From Sphaerospermopsis torques-reginae ITEP-024 (lineage in GTDB: Bacteria; Cyanobacteriota; Cyanobacteriia; Cyanobacteriales; Nostocaceae): a DNA stretch of 64,000 bases. Both the position numbers and the translations under genes were made by a program. Shown in pieces: positions 1-8,690 of the stretch (positions are counted from its first letter, which is position 1; each line of letters opens with the position of its first letter). The DNA lies in NCBI RefSeq assembly GCF_019598945.1, contig NZ_CP080598.1:3968001-4032000 (forward strand), in the 5' to 3' direction. The notes beneath the pieces were generated by a model. It ran no database searches. It had not been told where the DNA came from and saw only the letters and a list, made by a program, of their open reading frames with translations.

Positions 1-1392
1 GAGATGGATAAGTTACGAGTTGAGATTGAAGATATAGAAAGTGGTAAGGTTTATGAAAATGCTTTTGAGTGGAGGTTTGAGTTTCCCGAAGTTTTGAATA
101 ATGATGGTGTTTTTGTTGGTTTTGATGTCGTTATTGGTAATCCTCCTTATTTTTCCCTATCTAAAATTAAAGATAAATATCAAACTTCTTATTTTGAAAA
201 CAAATATCAAACTTATACAAAAGGTTCAGATATTTATTGCTTGTTTTATGAACAAGGAAATTGTATTTTAAGGAAACAAGGATTTTTAAGTTATATTACT
301 TCTAATTCTTGGTTAAAGACGATTTATGGTGATGCTTTGAAAAGATATTTTATTGATAATATGCACCCCAATATTTTATTAAATATTGAAGATACCCAGA
401 TTTTTGAAGAAGCAACCGTAGAATCAAATATTATAATTCTCAAAAAAGATCAACTAAATGAATGTTTTAATGTAGCTAGTTTAATGAGTAATTATATATT
501 TGGTTCTTCTTTAGATGAATATTTTATTAATAACTGTTTTGAATTTAAAATACCTAATACATCAGAATGGATTATAGGAAACGAAAAAGTTGGAAAATTG
601 AAACAAAGAATAGAACAAATCGGTAAAAAATTAAAAGATTTTAAGATCACCATTAATTTTGGGATTAAAACAGGATATAATGCAGCTTTTATTATCAACG
701 AAGAAACTAAAAATAAATTAATTTCTGAAAATGAAAAATCATCAGAAATAATTAAACCAATTTTAAGAGGTAGAGATTTAAAAAAATATACTTATGAGTT
801 TTCTGGATTCTACTTAATTAATACACACAATGGAATTAGAAAAAAGAATATTGAGAGAATTAAAGCTGAAGAAAATTATCCATCTATTTATAATTATTTA
901 AGTTCTTTTATTCCTGATATTGAACAACGACAAGACAAAGGTAAACATTGGACAAATTTAAGAAATTGTGCTTATTTAGAAGATTTTGAAAAACCTAAAA
1001 TAGTTTGGGGTGAAATATCTGATCAACCTAAATTTGCTTTTGATGATGGTAACTATTATGCTGAAGCTACTACTTTTTTGATGACTGGTGAAAAGCTGAA
1101 ATATTTATTAGCAATTTTAAATTCCCAACTATCAGCATGGTATTTTAACCAAATTTCAACTACCACAGGAATGGGTACAAATAGATGGAAAAAATATAAA
1201 ATTGAAATGTTACCCATTAAAGAACCTACAGAAATTGAAGAATTATCACTAGAAAAAATAGTAGATCAAATCCTCAATGCTAAAAAATCAGATCCGAATG
1301 CAGATACAACCGCATTAGAAAGAGAAATTGATCAAATGGTTTATCAACTTTATGAATTAACACCGGAAGAAATTAAAATTATAGAAGGATAA
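1..1392 (+). CDS. Eco57I/TaqI-type adenine DNA methyltransferase, C-terminal part (5' end outside window)
   Basis: The frame is open from the first base, so this is the 3' part of a longer gene and the ATG at position 4 is probably internal. The visible 463 codons begin inside the methyltransferase domain: VIGNPPYF near residues 44-51 contains the NPPY motif IV of N6-adenine methyltransferases. It is followed by a segment typical of the rest of the catalytic domain (ITSNSWLKTIYG) and a TaqI_C/Eco57I-like specificity region (PILRGRDLKKY near residue 258, then a WGEISDQPKFAFD stretch). The short C-terminal tail (ELTPEEIKIIEG) is common in type IIG restriction-modification enzymes. By family, such proteins methylate adenine and often carry a nuclease domain at the N-terminus, which cannot be seen here. 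It could equally belong to a multi-gene defence system whose other genes lie to the left. Confidence 0.85.
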   Translation, partial: EMDKLRVEIEDIESGKVYENAFEWRFEFPEVLNNDGVFVGFDVVIGNPPYFSLSKIKDKYQTSYFENKYQTYTKGSDIYCLFYEQGNCILRKQGFLSYITSNSWLKTIYGDALKRYFIDNMHPNILLNIEDTQIFEEATVESNIIILKKDQLNECFNVASLMSNYIFGSSLDEYFINNCFEFKIPNTSEWIIGNEKVGKLKQRIEQIGKKLKDFKITINFGIKTGYNAAFIINEETKNKLISENEKSSEIIKPILRGRDLKKYTYEFSGFYLINTHNGIRKKNIERIKAEENYPSIYNYLSSFIPDIEQRQDKGKHWTNLRNCAYLEDFEKPKIVWGEISDQPKFAFDDGNYYAEATTFLMTGEKLKYLLAILNSQLSAWYFNQISTTTGMGTNRWKKYKIEMLPIKEPTEIEELSLEKIVDQILNAKKSDPNADTTALEREIDQMVYQLYELTPEEIKIIEG

Positions 1393-1452
1393 ATTGTAAC
1401 CTAAATTCATAGGATGGAAGCAACCAAGCAAGTCGAGAAAGTGGAAACAGCC

Positions 1453-1473
1453 AAACGAGGAAATATTGATTAA
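1453..1473 (+). repeat. Left copy of a 21-bp direct repeat bracketing the small-ORF/nucleotidyltransferase pair
   Basis: The sequence AAACGAGGAAATATTGATTA plus A recurs with one mismatch at 2139-2159. This copy lies at the end of a tiny 19-codon ORF (ATG at 1414) whose last residues read KRGNID before a stop. The right copy encodes the same KRGNID-stop tail in its own frame. The gene pair at 1547-2120 sits between the two copies. Confidence 0.7.
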
Positions 1474-1546
1474 TCAAAATGTAGGGGTTTGCGAGATGCT
1501 ACTCATGAGTTATAATTTTATGGATAGCACTTTCTTGAAATGAACA

Positions 1547-1726
1547 ATGGAAAAAGTTGTTACTAAAGTTAATCAAAAACAACAAAAAAGCGATTTTTAT
1601 TATTGGCAGAAGCAATCATATCAAAAACGTTTAGAAGCACTAGAACAAATTCGTCGGGAATATCACCAATATCAGTACCATGTTGAACCAAGATTTCAAA
1701 GAGTTTATACAATTATTAAACGATAA
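1547..1726 (+). CDS. Small basic protein preceding a nucleotidyltransferase (putative antitoxin or partner)
   Basis: This is a 59-codon ORF starting with ATG at 1547. It is rich in Lys, Gln and Tyr, with a predicted helical middle (YWQKQSYQKRLEALEQIRRE). Its last 47 bases overlap the start of the nucleotidyltransferase gene at 1680 in another frame, which implies translational coupling. No strong Shine-Dalgarno sequence is visible. The function is unknown. Small basic proteins are often encoded immediately upstream of Mnt/AbiEii-like nucleotidyltransferases, and by analogy with toxin-antitoxin modules this may be the partner of the downstream enzyme. That role is inference from position and overlap only. 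Confidence 0.6.
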   Translation: MEKVVTKVNQKQQKSDFYYWQKQSYQKRLEALEQIRREYHQYQYHVEPRFQRVYTIIKR

Positions 1727-2120
1727 TCAAGTCAAGTATTTAGTAATTGGCGGTTATGCAGTAGCCATTCATGGACACCCTCGCTATACCAAAGATATTG
1801 ATATTTGGATCGAAATGAGTCAGGAAAATGCTGAAAAACTGATGAAAGCTTTAGTGGAATTTGGTTTTGGTAGTTTGGGTTTAACTCCTGAAGATTTCCA
1901 ATGCGCTGATCAAATTATTCAATTAGGTTATCCTCCTAATCGCATTGATTTAATTACTACACCAGATGGAATAGATTTTAAAACCTGTTATCAGTCCAAA
2001 ATAGAGATAAAAATTGATAATATTTTTGTTAATTTTATTGATTTAGAAAATTTGAAATTAAATAAACAAGCATCAGGTAGATTACAAGATTTAGCTGATT
2101 TAGAGAACTTACAAGATTAA
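1680..2120 (+). CDS. Nucleotidyltransferase-fold protein (Mnt/AbiEii-like, DUF6036-type)
   Basis: The 146-aa product has the hallmark of the polymerase-beta nucleotidyltransferase fold near residues 23-43: VIGGYAVAIHGHPRYTKDID, with the GG pair that binds the nucleotide and the DID metal-binding aspartates. A further acidic residue sits in NRIDLIT near residue 87. Proteins of this group transfer NMP to a partner protein or to tRNA, and many are toxin parts of toxin-antitoxin systems (AbiEii, MNT). The start overlaps the upstream 59-codon ORF by 47 bases. The pair is flanked by a 21-bp direct repeat (1453-1473 and 2139-2159). The substrate is unknown. Confidence 0.8.
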   Translation: MLNQDFKEFIQLLNDNQVKYLVIGGYAVAIHGHPRYTKDIDIWIEMSQENAEKLMKALVEFGFGSLGLTPEDFQCADQIIQLGYPPNRIDLITTPDGIDFKTCYQSKIEIKIDNIFVNFIDLENLKLNKQASGRLQDLADLENLQD

Positions 2121-2138
2121 GACGATGTTTGAAAAGCA

Positions 2139-2159
2139 AAACGTGGAAATATTGATTAA
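2139..2159 (+). repeat. Right copy of the 21-bp direct repeat
   Basis: It matches 1453-1473 at 20 of 21 positions and again encodes a KRGNID-stop tail. It lies 18 bases after the stop codon of the nucleotidyltransferase gene. Confidence 0.7.
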
Positions 2160-2172
2160 GTGTAGATATTAG

Positions 2173-2330
2173 CTTAACGTAAAACCCATAACCCGACTGG
2201 GAATGAATTCCCAGTCTCATAGCATAAGTCATCTAAAGATGACTAAAAATACCCATAAGTCTATAGTTTACTTTAGTAAACTTGCTCTATTAGCCCGGAA
2301 ATTCATTTCTGGGCGGGTGTGAAAGCTAAC
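2173..2330. mobile_element. Hairpin-rich dispersed element resembling the ends of an IS200/IS605-type transposon, no transposase
   Basis: Three hairpins follow one another: GACTGGGAAT/ATTCCCAGTC around 2195-2216, AGTCATCT/AGATGACT at 2227-2244, and an imperfect GCCCGGAAAT/ATTTCTGGGC at 2293-2314. The first 98 bases (2173-2270) recur at 54529-54626 with only a few changes. Consecutive subterminal hairpins without inverted ends are characteristic of IS200/IS605 ends. No transposase or TnpB gene lies between them, so this is probably a non-autonomous derivative. The family assignment is inference. Confidence 0.55.
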
Positions 2331-2392
2331 AAATAAGCCATCTGTCACCTAAATTAACACCAATAAACTTTTGCTTTACCCCTACCCTATAA

Positions 2393-2851
2393 TTATTCTT
2401 CCCAAAACTTCCTATTTAACAAAGCATCTACATCACTGGGAAATGGAAAAACATCAGAAAAATAAACATCAGGATAACCATCTCTGACATTTTCTAAAGC
2501 CATTTCATAACTTTTATCAAGAATTTCTAAAACAAAACTTTTCAAACTCGGTGAGTCTTCTAACTCAATTTGTAAACGTTGACGAAAATTTCTAATTTCA
2601 ATTTCCCAACCCCGATAACAGTCTGACATTGGTACATAACACCGCTTTAACAAATGTTCCAATAACCTTACCAAAAAACTCCTAACTGCTTTACGCTGAC
2701 TTTTACCCAAAGACTCTACCTCTTCAATTAAATTTTCCCAATCTAAATTTTCATTGTCTCTTGCTTTTAATTTATTGACTGTATCCTCAACCCAAAGAGA
2801 AAAATCTTGTTCATATAGATTTTTTACTGCTTTGACTGATATTTTACTCAT
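2393..2851 (-). CDS. DUF29 family protein
   Basis: The 152-aa product has the DUF29 pattern: an N-terminal LYEQDFSLWVEDTVNKLKAR segment, then DWENLIEEVESLGKSQRKA, then a helix-rich region (RLLEHLLKRCY) ending in a conserved acidic tail. The family is abundant and multicopy in cyanobacteria and its function is unknown. No catalytic motif is recognisable. It lies next to the Uma2-family genes on the same strand but 57 bases away, so co-transcription is possible. The start ATG is followed by a normal N-terminus and the length is typical of the family. Confidence 0.8.
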   Translation of the reverse strand: MSKISVKAVKNLYEQDFSLWVEDTVNKLKARDNENLDWENLIEEVESLGKSQRKAVRSFLVRLLEHLLKRCYVPMSDCYRGWEIEIRNFRQRLQIELEDSPSLKSFVLEILDKSYEMALENVRDGYPDVYFSDVFPFPSDVDALLNRKFWEE

Positions 2852-2907
2852 ATTTCCTACTCGCTGTTTATTTTAATTTTATCGTATATTTTAGCTAACC
2901 ATCACAC

Positions 2908-3492
2908 CTACCAAATTTTCCCCATTTTTAAAACAAACCCTGGTAAAACAGGTTCACAATTAACCACATCAGGATTTTCTAAACATTCTACATCTTCCCC
3001 AGGACGATAAATATAAACGTGCCGATTTTTTCTATCAATTAATAACCCTAATTGTATTCCTGGTTCTTGCATATATTCCAACATTTTATCTTTTAAAGAC
3101 TGTAAATTATCTGATTCTGATCTTAATTCAATCACAAAATCAGGACAAATCGGAGCAAACTTTTTCTGTTGTTCCGGTGTTAAACTATTCCATCTATCTA
3201 ACTTTATCCAAGCAGCATCAGGAGAACGTTCTGCACCTGTGGAAAGTTTAAAACCTGCACTAGATGAAAATGCTATTCCTGTTCCATCTTCATCTGTCCA
3301 GTTCATTACTTGTTGGATGATTCTACCTTCTCTATTTCCGCCTTCTGAACCTGTTGGTGGCATAATTGATATTTCTCCATATTTATTTCTCTCAATGCGT
3401 AAATCACGGTTTTCTTGACAGAAATCAAAAAATTGATCGTCTGTCATGGGCATTGATGAGGGAAAATGTAATATTAAAGGTGATGAAAGCAT
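2908..3492 (-). CDS. Uma2 family (DUF820) PD-(D/E)XK nuclease-like protein
   Basis: The 194-aa length fits the Uma2 family. The core motif is SPDAAWIKLDRW near residues 90-101, followed by PDFVIELRSESDNLQSLKDK near 120-139. Together these supply the D...E-x-(R/K) residues of a PD-(D/E)XK fold, and the downstream helix ends in YMQEPGIQLGLLID. The family is hugely expanded in cyanobacteria and its biological role is unproven. A near-identical but internally deleted copy lies directly upstream at 3552-3788, showing a tandem duplication. The last 40 residues of the two copies differ by only two changes. Confidence 0.85.
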   Translation of the reverse strand: MLSSPLILHFPSSMPMTDDQFFDFCQENRDLRIERNKYGEISIMPPTGSEGGNREGRIIQQVMNWTDEDGTGIAFSSSAGFKLSTGAERSPDAAWIKLDRWNSLTPEQQKKFAPICPDFVIELRSESDNLQSLKDKMLEYMQEPGIQLGLLIDRKNRHVYIYRPGEDVECLENPDVVNCEPVLPGFVLKMGKIW

Positions 3493-3551
3493 AATAAGTT
3501 ACTCCATCTGAATTGAAATTAATTTTAGCACAATCTCACAAAAATCTATAC

Positions 3552-3788
3552 CTACCAAATTTTCCCCATTTTTAAAACAAACGCCGGTAAAATAGGTTCA
3601 CAATTAACAACATCAGGATTTTCTAAACATTCTACATCTTCCCCAGGACGATAAATATAAACGTGCCGATTTTTTCTATCAATTCTCAAATCTCGATTTA
3701 ATTGACAAAATTCAAAAAATTGTTCATCAGTCATTGATGATGGCATTTGCAACAATAAAGGTGATGAAAGCATGATGATTTCCTCCAT
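3552..3788 (-). pseudogene. Internally deleted Uma2-family copy (catalytic core missing)
   Basis: This 78-codon frame joins a normal Uma2 N-terminus (MLSSPLLLQMPSSMTDEQFF) directly to the C-terminal 40 residues starting at DRKNRHVYIYRPGEDVE. The tail is almost identical to that of the neighbouring full-length gene at 2908-3492. About 116 residues, including every PD-(D/E)XK catalytic position, are gone without loss of frame. The junction falls where both parents have a short TCAAT-containing stretch, which suggests deletion through microhomology. The first ATG at 3788 adds four residues relative to the neighbour. A product could still be made but it cannot be an active nuclease of this family. 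Confidence 0.8.
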
Positions 3789-3925
3789 CTAAATTAAAAT
3801 AAATTATATCACAAGCACTGATAAAATTTACTTAATAATTAACGATAATATCCCAAATTTTTGAATAATTCAGATTTCTGATTCTAATGAGATATAAAAT
3901 ATAATAGTTAATCAAAATGGTGAAT

Positions 3926-4360
3926 ATGCGATTACTACACACAATGTTGCGGGTAGGCAATTTAGAAAAATCCTTGCAATTTTACTGCGATATCCTGGGC
4001 ATGAAATTACTGCGACGTAAAGATTACCCAGGTGGAGAATTTACCCTGGCTTTTGTAGGTTATGGGGATGAAAGCGACCACACTGTGATAGAATTAACCT
4101 ATAACTGGGGTGTGGAAAAATATGATTTGGGTAACGCCTATGGTCATATCGCCCTGGGAGTAGATGACATTTACTCCACCTGTGAGGAAATTAGAAACCG
4201 TGGGGGTAAGGTAGTCCGCGAACCTGGTCCAATGAAACACGGTTCAACAGTGATCGCTTTTGTCGAAGATCCCGATGGTTATAAAGTTGAATTGATTCAA
4301 CTGGCTACTCACGGTACAACAGAAACAGAAAAATCCCCAGCACAACTGGTTAGTCAGTAA
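3926..4360 (+). CDS. gloA: Lactoylglutathione lyase (glyoxalase I)
   Basis: It converts the hemithioacetal of methylglyoxal and glutathione to S-lactoylglutathione, detoxifying methylglyoxal in the cytoplasm. The start at 3926 gives [10 protein letters not shown], the usual N-terminus; an alternative ATG three codons upstream at 3917 is also in frame. Numbered from 3926, the metal ligands of the bacterial Ni-type enzyme are all present: His5, Glu56 (VIELTYNW), His74 (AYGHIAL) and Glu122 (GYKVELIQ). The length of 144 aa is typical and the short form without the zinc-type insertions is preserved. It stands alone, upstream of clpB on the same strand with 146 bases between them. Confidence 0.95.
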   Translation: MRLLHTMLRVGNLEKSLQFYCDILGMKLLRRKDYPGGEFTLAFVGYGDESDHTVIELTYNWGVEKYDLGNAYGHIALGVDDIYSTCEEIRNRGGKVVREPGPMKHGSTVIAFVEDPDGYKVELIQLATHGTTETEKSPAQLVSQ

Positions 4361-4389
4361 TTCTCGTCTGAAGTATCTTATCTTAGAGT

Positions 4390-4411
4390 AGGGTGGGCTT
4401 TGCCCCACCAT
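4390..4411. repeat. GC-rich hairpin after gloA
   Basis: GGTGGGC and GCCCCACC form a short stem around TTT. The sequence is of the common dispersed type and is not followed by a T-tract, so termination is only possible. Confidence 0.4.
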
Positions 4412-4506
4412 CACCATCGTCTGTATAAACTTGTGATTATTTGCCAATCACCAATTTATAACCTAAAATCGTCAATCTTAAAAATCTAAAATCGAAAATC
4501 TTAAAA

Positions 4507-7194
4507 ATGCAGCCTACAGATCCAAATAAATTTACTGATACAGCTTGGGATGCTGTTATTAAATCTCAAGATATTGTCCGCGCTTATCAACAACAACAAT
4601 TAGAAGTAGAACATTTAATTCTTGCCCTTTTAGAAGAATCTAGCAGTGTAACTTCAGGTATTTTAGCCCGTGCGGAAATTGATCCGATTCGGTTACAGGA
4701 GCAATTAGAAGGTTATACTAAACGTCAGCCCAAAGTAGCTAAAAGTGATCAGTTGTATCTGGGAAGAAATTTAGATTTGCTGCTAGATCGAGCCGAAGAA
4801 ATTCGTGGGAGAATGAGGGATGGGGAAATCTCGGAAGGTCATATTTTATTAGCTTTTGCGGAAGATGAACGCATTGGCAGACGAATATTTAAAGGTTTAA
4901 GTGTTGATATTGCTAAGTTAGAAACTGCTGTTAAAAATGTTCGCGTGACTCAAAGGGTTTCTACAAAAGCGGGAGAAAAAGAATCTGCGGATCTTAATGA
5001 ACCAGCTTTAAAACGTTTTGGTAGAGATTTAACGGAACAAGCCAAAGCAGGAAAATTAGATCCAGTTATTGGGCGTGATGATGAAATTAGGCGAGTTATT
5101 CAAGTTTTATCCAGACGTAGCAAAAATAACCCGGTTTTGATTGGTGAACCTGGCGTTGGTAAAACTGCGATCGCCGAAGCTTTAGCCCAAAGAATGGTTA
5201 ACGGTGACGTTCCTGAGTCTTTGAAAAACCGGCAATTGATATCTTTAGATATTGGTAGTTTAATTGCCGGTGCAAAATACCGTGGTGAATTTGAAGACCG
5301 TTTAAAAAATGTTCTCCGAGAAGTTACGGAATCAAACGGGCAGGTAGTTCTATTTATTGATGAACTGCATACCGTCGTTGGTGCAGGTTCTAACCAACAA
5401 GGATCAATGGATGCGGGTAATTTACTTAAACCCATGTTAGCCCGTGGTGAATTGCGTTGTATTGGTGCAACAACTTTAGACGAATATCGCAAATATATTG
5501 AAAAAGATGCAGCCTTAGAACGTCGTTTTCAACAGGTATATGTAGACCAACCCACTGTAGAAAACACAATTTCTATTTTAAGAGGTTTAAAAGAACGTTA
5601 TGAAGTACACCATAACGTGAAAATTTCCGATTCCGCTTTAGTGGCAGCAGCAACATTATCAGCCCGTTATATTGCAGATCGGTTTTTACCTGATAAAGCT
5701 ATTGACTTAGTAGACGAAGCCGCAGCGAAATTAAAAATGGAAATTACCTCCAAACCTGCGGAACTGGAAACCATTGATAGACGCTTAATGCAGCTAGAAA
5801 TGGAAAAACTGTCCTTATCAGGGGAAGAACTAGCTACACCGCAAACTAAGGAACGTTTAGACAAAATAGAACAGGAAATTGCCACTTTAACCGTTAAACA
5901 GCATACTTTTAACGAACAATGGCAAGGAGAAAAGCAATTATTAGAAGCTATCAGCACTTTAAAAAAAGAAGAAGATGCGCTTCGGGTGCAAATTGAACAA
6001 GCGGAAAGAGATTATGATTTAAACAAAGCCGCACAATTGAAATATGGTAAATTAGAAGGAGTACAAAGAGAACGGGAAATTAAAGAAGCCCAGTTATTAG
6101 AAATTCAAAATCAAGGTTCTACCCTGCTACGGGAACAAGTCACCGAAGCTGACATTGCGGAAATAGTCGCCAAATGGACAGGTATACCAGTTAACCGCCT
6201 GTTAGAGTCAGAACGCCAGAAATTACTGAAATTAGAAAGCCATTTACACGAAAGAGTTATTGGACAAGAAGAAGCTGTTGCTGCTGTTTCCGCTGCTATT
6301 CGTCGCGCTCGTGCGGGAATGAAAGATCCCTCACGTCCTATTGGTTCATTTTTGTTCATGGGACCCACTGGCGTAGGTAAAACCGAACTCGCCCGCGCCT
6401 TAGCTCAATTTCTCTTTGATTCTGATGACGCTTTGGTGCGTTTAGATATGTCCGAGTACATGGAAAAACACTCAGTTTCTCGGTTAGTGGGTGCGCCTCC
6501 TGGATACATCGGTTATGAAGAAGGTGGTCAACTTTCCGAAGCTATCCGTCGTCATCCCTATTCTGTGGTGTTGCTGGATGAAGTGGAAAAAGCCCATCCC
6601 GATGTATTTAATATTCTACTGCAAGTATTAGATGACGGTAGAGTTACGGACTCTCAAGGAAGGGGCGTAGATTTCCGAAATACAGTCATAGTCATGACTA
6701 GTAACATTGGTAGTGATCATATTCTCGATGTTTCCAGTGATGACTCAAAGTATGATTTGATGCGAAATAAAGTGATGGAAGGTTTGCGATCGCACTTCCG
6801 CCCCGAATTTCTTAACCGCGTTGATGACTTGATCTTATTCCATACCCTCAGTCGTTCAGAAATGCGCCATATCATCCGTATTCAACTAAAACGGGTGGAA
6901 AAACTACTCAAAGAACAAAAAATCTCCTTTGAAATATCCCAAGCTGCTTGTGATTATTTAGTTGAAGCTGGTTATGATCCAGTTTACGGCGCACGTCCGC
7001 TAAAAAGGTCTATTCAGCGGGAAGTCGAAAACCCCCTCGCTACCAAATTATTAGAGAATACCTTTATTTCTGGAGATACAATTATCATTGATAAAGGTGA
7101 AAACGGACTGACATTCTCTAAAAAACAATCAGTCAAAGTATCAGTGGGGAAAAAAACAGTTAAATTAGTAGAAGCATCTTCTGAGGTGTTGTAA
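4507..7194 (+). CDS. clpB: ATP-dependent chaperone ClpB (Hsp100 disaggregase)
   Basis: An 895-aa hexameric AAA+ disaggregase that works with DnaK to rescue aggregated proteins. The domains run in the expected order: a Clp-N repeat domain (residues 1-150), the first AAA+ module with Walker A GEPGVGKT near 212 and Walker [10 protein letters not shown] near 281, a coiled-coil middle domain (about 405-530), and the second AAA+ module with Walker A GPTGVGKT near 619 and Walker [11 protein letters not shown] near 687. A C-terminal D2-small domain follows ([13 protein letters not shown]). The presence of the middle domain and the lack of zinc fingers separate it from ClpA and ClpC. Cyanobacteria usually carry two ClpB paralogues, and which one this is cannot be settled here. 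No CIRCE element was recognised in the 146-base upstream gap. Confidence 0.95.
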   Translation: MQPTDPNKFTDTAWDAVIKSQDIVRAYQQQQLEVEHLILALLEESSSVTSGILARAEIDPIRLQEQLEGYTKRQPKVAKSDQLYLGRNLDLLLDRAEEIRGRMRDGEISEGHILLAFAEDERIGRRIFKGLSVDIAKLETAVKNVRVTQRVSTKAGEKESADLNEPALKRFGRDLTEQAKAGKLDPVIGRDDEIRRVIQVLSRRSKNNPVLIGEPGVGKTAIAEALAQRMVNGDVPESLKNRQLISLDIGSLIAGAKYRGEFEDRLKNVLREVTESNGQVVLFIDELHTVVGAGSNQQGSMDAGNLLKPMLARGELRCIGATTLDEYRKYIEKDAALERRFQQVYVDQPTVENTISILRGLKERYEVHHNVKISDSALVAAATLSARYIADRFLPDKAIDLVDEAAAKLKMEITSKPAELETIDRRLMQLEMEKLSLSGEELATPQTKERLDKIEQEIATLTVKQHTFNEQWQGEKQLLEAISTLKKEEDALRVQIEQAERDYDLNKAAQLKYGKLEGVQREREIKEAQLLEIQNQGSTLLREQVTEADIAEIVAKWTGIPVNRLLESERQKLLKLESHLHERVIGQEEAVAAVSAAIRRARAGMKDPSRPIGSFLFMGPTGVGKTELARALAQFLFDSDDALVRLDMSEYMEKHSVSRLVGAPPGYIGYEEGGQLSEAIRRHPYSVVLLDEVEKAHPDVFNILLQVLDDGRVTDSQGRGVDFRNTVIVMTSNIGSDHILDVSSDDSKYDLMRNKVMEGLRSHFRPEFLNRVDDLILFHTLSRSEMRHIIRIQLKRVEKLLKEQKISFEISQAACDYLVEAGYDPVYGARPLKRSIQREVENPLATKLLENTFISGDTIIIDKGENGLTFSKKQSVKVSVGKKTVKLVEASSEVL

Positions 7195-7360
7195 ATATTC
7201 ATTGATTTTCTTGTTAATGCTAGTCTGAATATTGCTAGAAAAGTAGTCCCTGCGGCTTTTAGCTTAGGGATAGAGGGTATTGCAGTTTACCCATTCCGGG
7301 TAACACCGGGAAAAGTAGCTTGAGGACATTTGTCCATAAAATTACTAACTGTAGGTTTAT

Positions 7361-7469
7361 ATACAGCACTTTGCGTAACGTTTAGGTACAAAAACATAAG
7401 ACAGAATTATTACATCAAGCTAGAAAATAGGATATGAACTGTACTAGATAGACGTGCAAAGTGCTGTAT
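7361..7469. mobile_element. Miniature inverted-repeat element (109 bp)
   Basis: The ends ATACAGCACTTTGC and GCAAAGTGCTGTAT are perfect 14-bp inverted repeats, with weaker matching continuing inwards. There is no ORF inside. If the element proper begins with CAGCAC, it is flanked by TA on both sides, as expected for IS630/Tc1-mariner-like insertions. It lies in the 347-bp gap between clpB and a Uma2 gene; the rest of the gap holds nothing else I recognise. Confidence 0.7.
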
Positions 7470-7541
7470 CTTGTGGGAGTGGATAATTAACCCCACAAGA
7501 TTGTGTTGCATTACCTAATATATTTATTGAGGTGATTTTCT

Positions 7542-8117
7542 ATGATTGCAAATCCTAGTTATAACTATATTTCCCCTGAAGAATATTTAGAATTAGAAGA
7601 AACCAGTTCTATCAAACATGAATACAGACAGGGACAAGTTTATGCAATGGCTGGTGCTAGTAATACTCATGTAGTTATTAGTGGCAATGTGTTTGCTATG
7701 TTAAGAAATCATCTGCGCGGAAAAGGTTGTCAAGCTTATATTTCCGACACGAAAGCACATATTGAAACAATGGATATTTATTCTTATCCTGATGTAATTG
7801 TTAGTTGTGATCAAAGAGATAAAGCCTTTAATAACTTTTTACGTTATCCCTGTCTAATTATCGAAGTTTTATCTCCTACTACAGAAGCTTTTGATAGAGG
7901 TGATAAATTTGCTGACTATCGTAATTTAACCACACTCCAAGAATATGTGTTAGTCAGTCAAAATAAAATCAATGTAGATGTTTTTCGTCGTAATTCAGAA
8001 GGACAATGGGTATTGTATAGTTATGGAAAGGAGGAAAATTTACATTTAGCAAGTGTAGATTTTCAATGTTCTATAAATGATGTTTATGAAGATGTGAGTT
8101 TTGAATCTTCCTCTTAA
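7542..8117 (+). CDS. Uma2 family (DUF820) endonuclease-like protein
   Basis: The 191-aa product belongs to the classic Uma2 branch: an N-terminal ISPEEYLELEETSSIKHEY segment, GQVYAMAGAS near residues 31-40, the SYPDVIVSCD strand with the catalytic Asp, and LIIEVLSPTTEAFDRGDKF with the E-x-L motif. After these comes ADYRNLTTLQEYVLVSQ. All PD-(D/E)XK positions appear intact. GAGGTG lies about 10 bases before the ATG. It is not closely similar to the copies at 2908 or 12632, so it is a separate lineage. Its function is unknown beyond the nuclease-like fold. Confidence 0.88.
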   Translation: MIANPSYNYISPEEYLELEETSSIKHEYRQGQVYAMAGASNTHVVISGNVFAMLRNHLRGKGCQAYISDTKAHIETMDIYSYPDVIVSCDQRDKAFNNFLRYPCLIIEVLSPTTEAFDRGDKFADYRNLTTLQEYVLVSQNKINVDVFRRNSEGQWVLYSYGKEENLHLASVDFQCSINDVYEDVSFESSS

Positions 8118-8130
8118 TTTGGCAAAGCAT

Positions 8131-8176
8131 CTAATTGTCTGAATCAGGATATCCAGGATGATAGGATTTACAGGAT
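8131..8176 (+). repeat. 46-bp dispersed repeat, inverted relative to 8435-8480
   Basis: CTAATTGTCTGAATCAGGAT and the following 26 bases are the reverse complement of 8435-8480 with about one mismatch. Related copies occur at about 8580-8625 and 11746-11793. The core reads GGAT-(A/G)-TCCAGGAT and is a common dispersed motif here. Confidence 0.75.
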
Positions 8177-8340
8177 GATAGATACAATAGTGATTATTGT
8201 GGATGATTTATGGATTTCACTTGAATCACTGTGTCATTTTCTATCTAAGAAGTTTTCTATTTATGGGTTGAGTAGTTATTATTAATGGTTTTTGGTAAGT
8301 TAATTATGAATTTTACGTAAATTATACATACTTAGGTTAG

Positions 8341-8690
8341 TGAGAATTTCCCACAAAATAGCACTACATTTATTTTACTCAAACATGATATTATTCAGGA
8401 TGTGAGTAATTTATCAAGTATTTTGACAAATATAATCCTGTAAATCCTATCATCCTGGACATCCTGATTCAGACAATTAGTTTAGTGAGAATTTCCCACA
8501 AAATAGCACTACATTTATTTTACTCAAACATGATATTATTCAGGATGTGAGTAATTTATCAAGTATTTTGACAAATATAATCCTGTAAATCCTATCATCC
8601 TGGACATCCTGATTCAGACAATTAGTTTAGTGAGAATTTCCCACAAAATCGCACTATATTTATTTTACTCAAACATGAATTATTCAGGAT
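8341..8690. repeat. Tandem duplication, 145-bp unit, about 2.4 copies
   Basis: Copies begin at 8341, 8486 and 8631 with TGAGAATTTCCCACAAAAT. The first two units appear identical over all 145 bases, and the third is partial and slightly diverged before it runs into the small minus-strand frame at 8680. Perfect identity suggests a recent duplication. No ORF lies within the unit. This and the 46-bp repeat account for most of the 562-bp gene-free stretch 8118-8679. Confidence 0.9.

Noticed and set aside
1414-1473. 19-codon ORF ending in KRGNID as a gene
   Set aside because: Too short to support; treated as part of the 21-bp direct-repeat observation.
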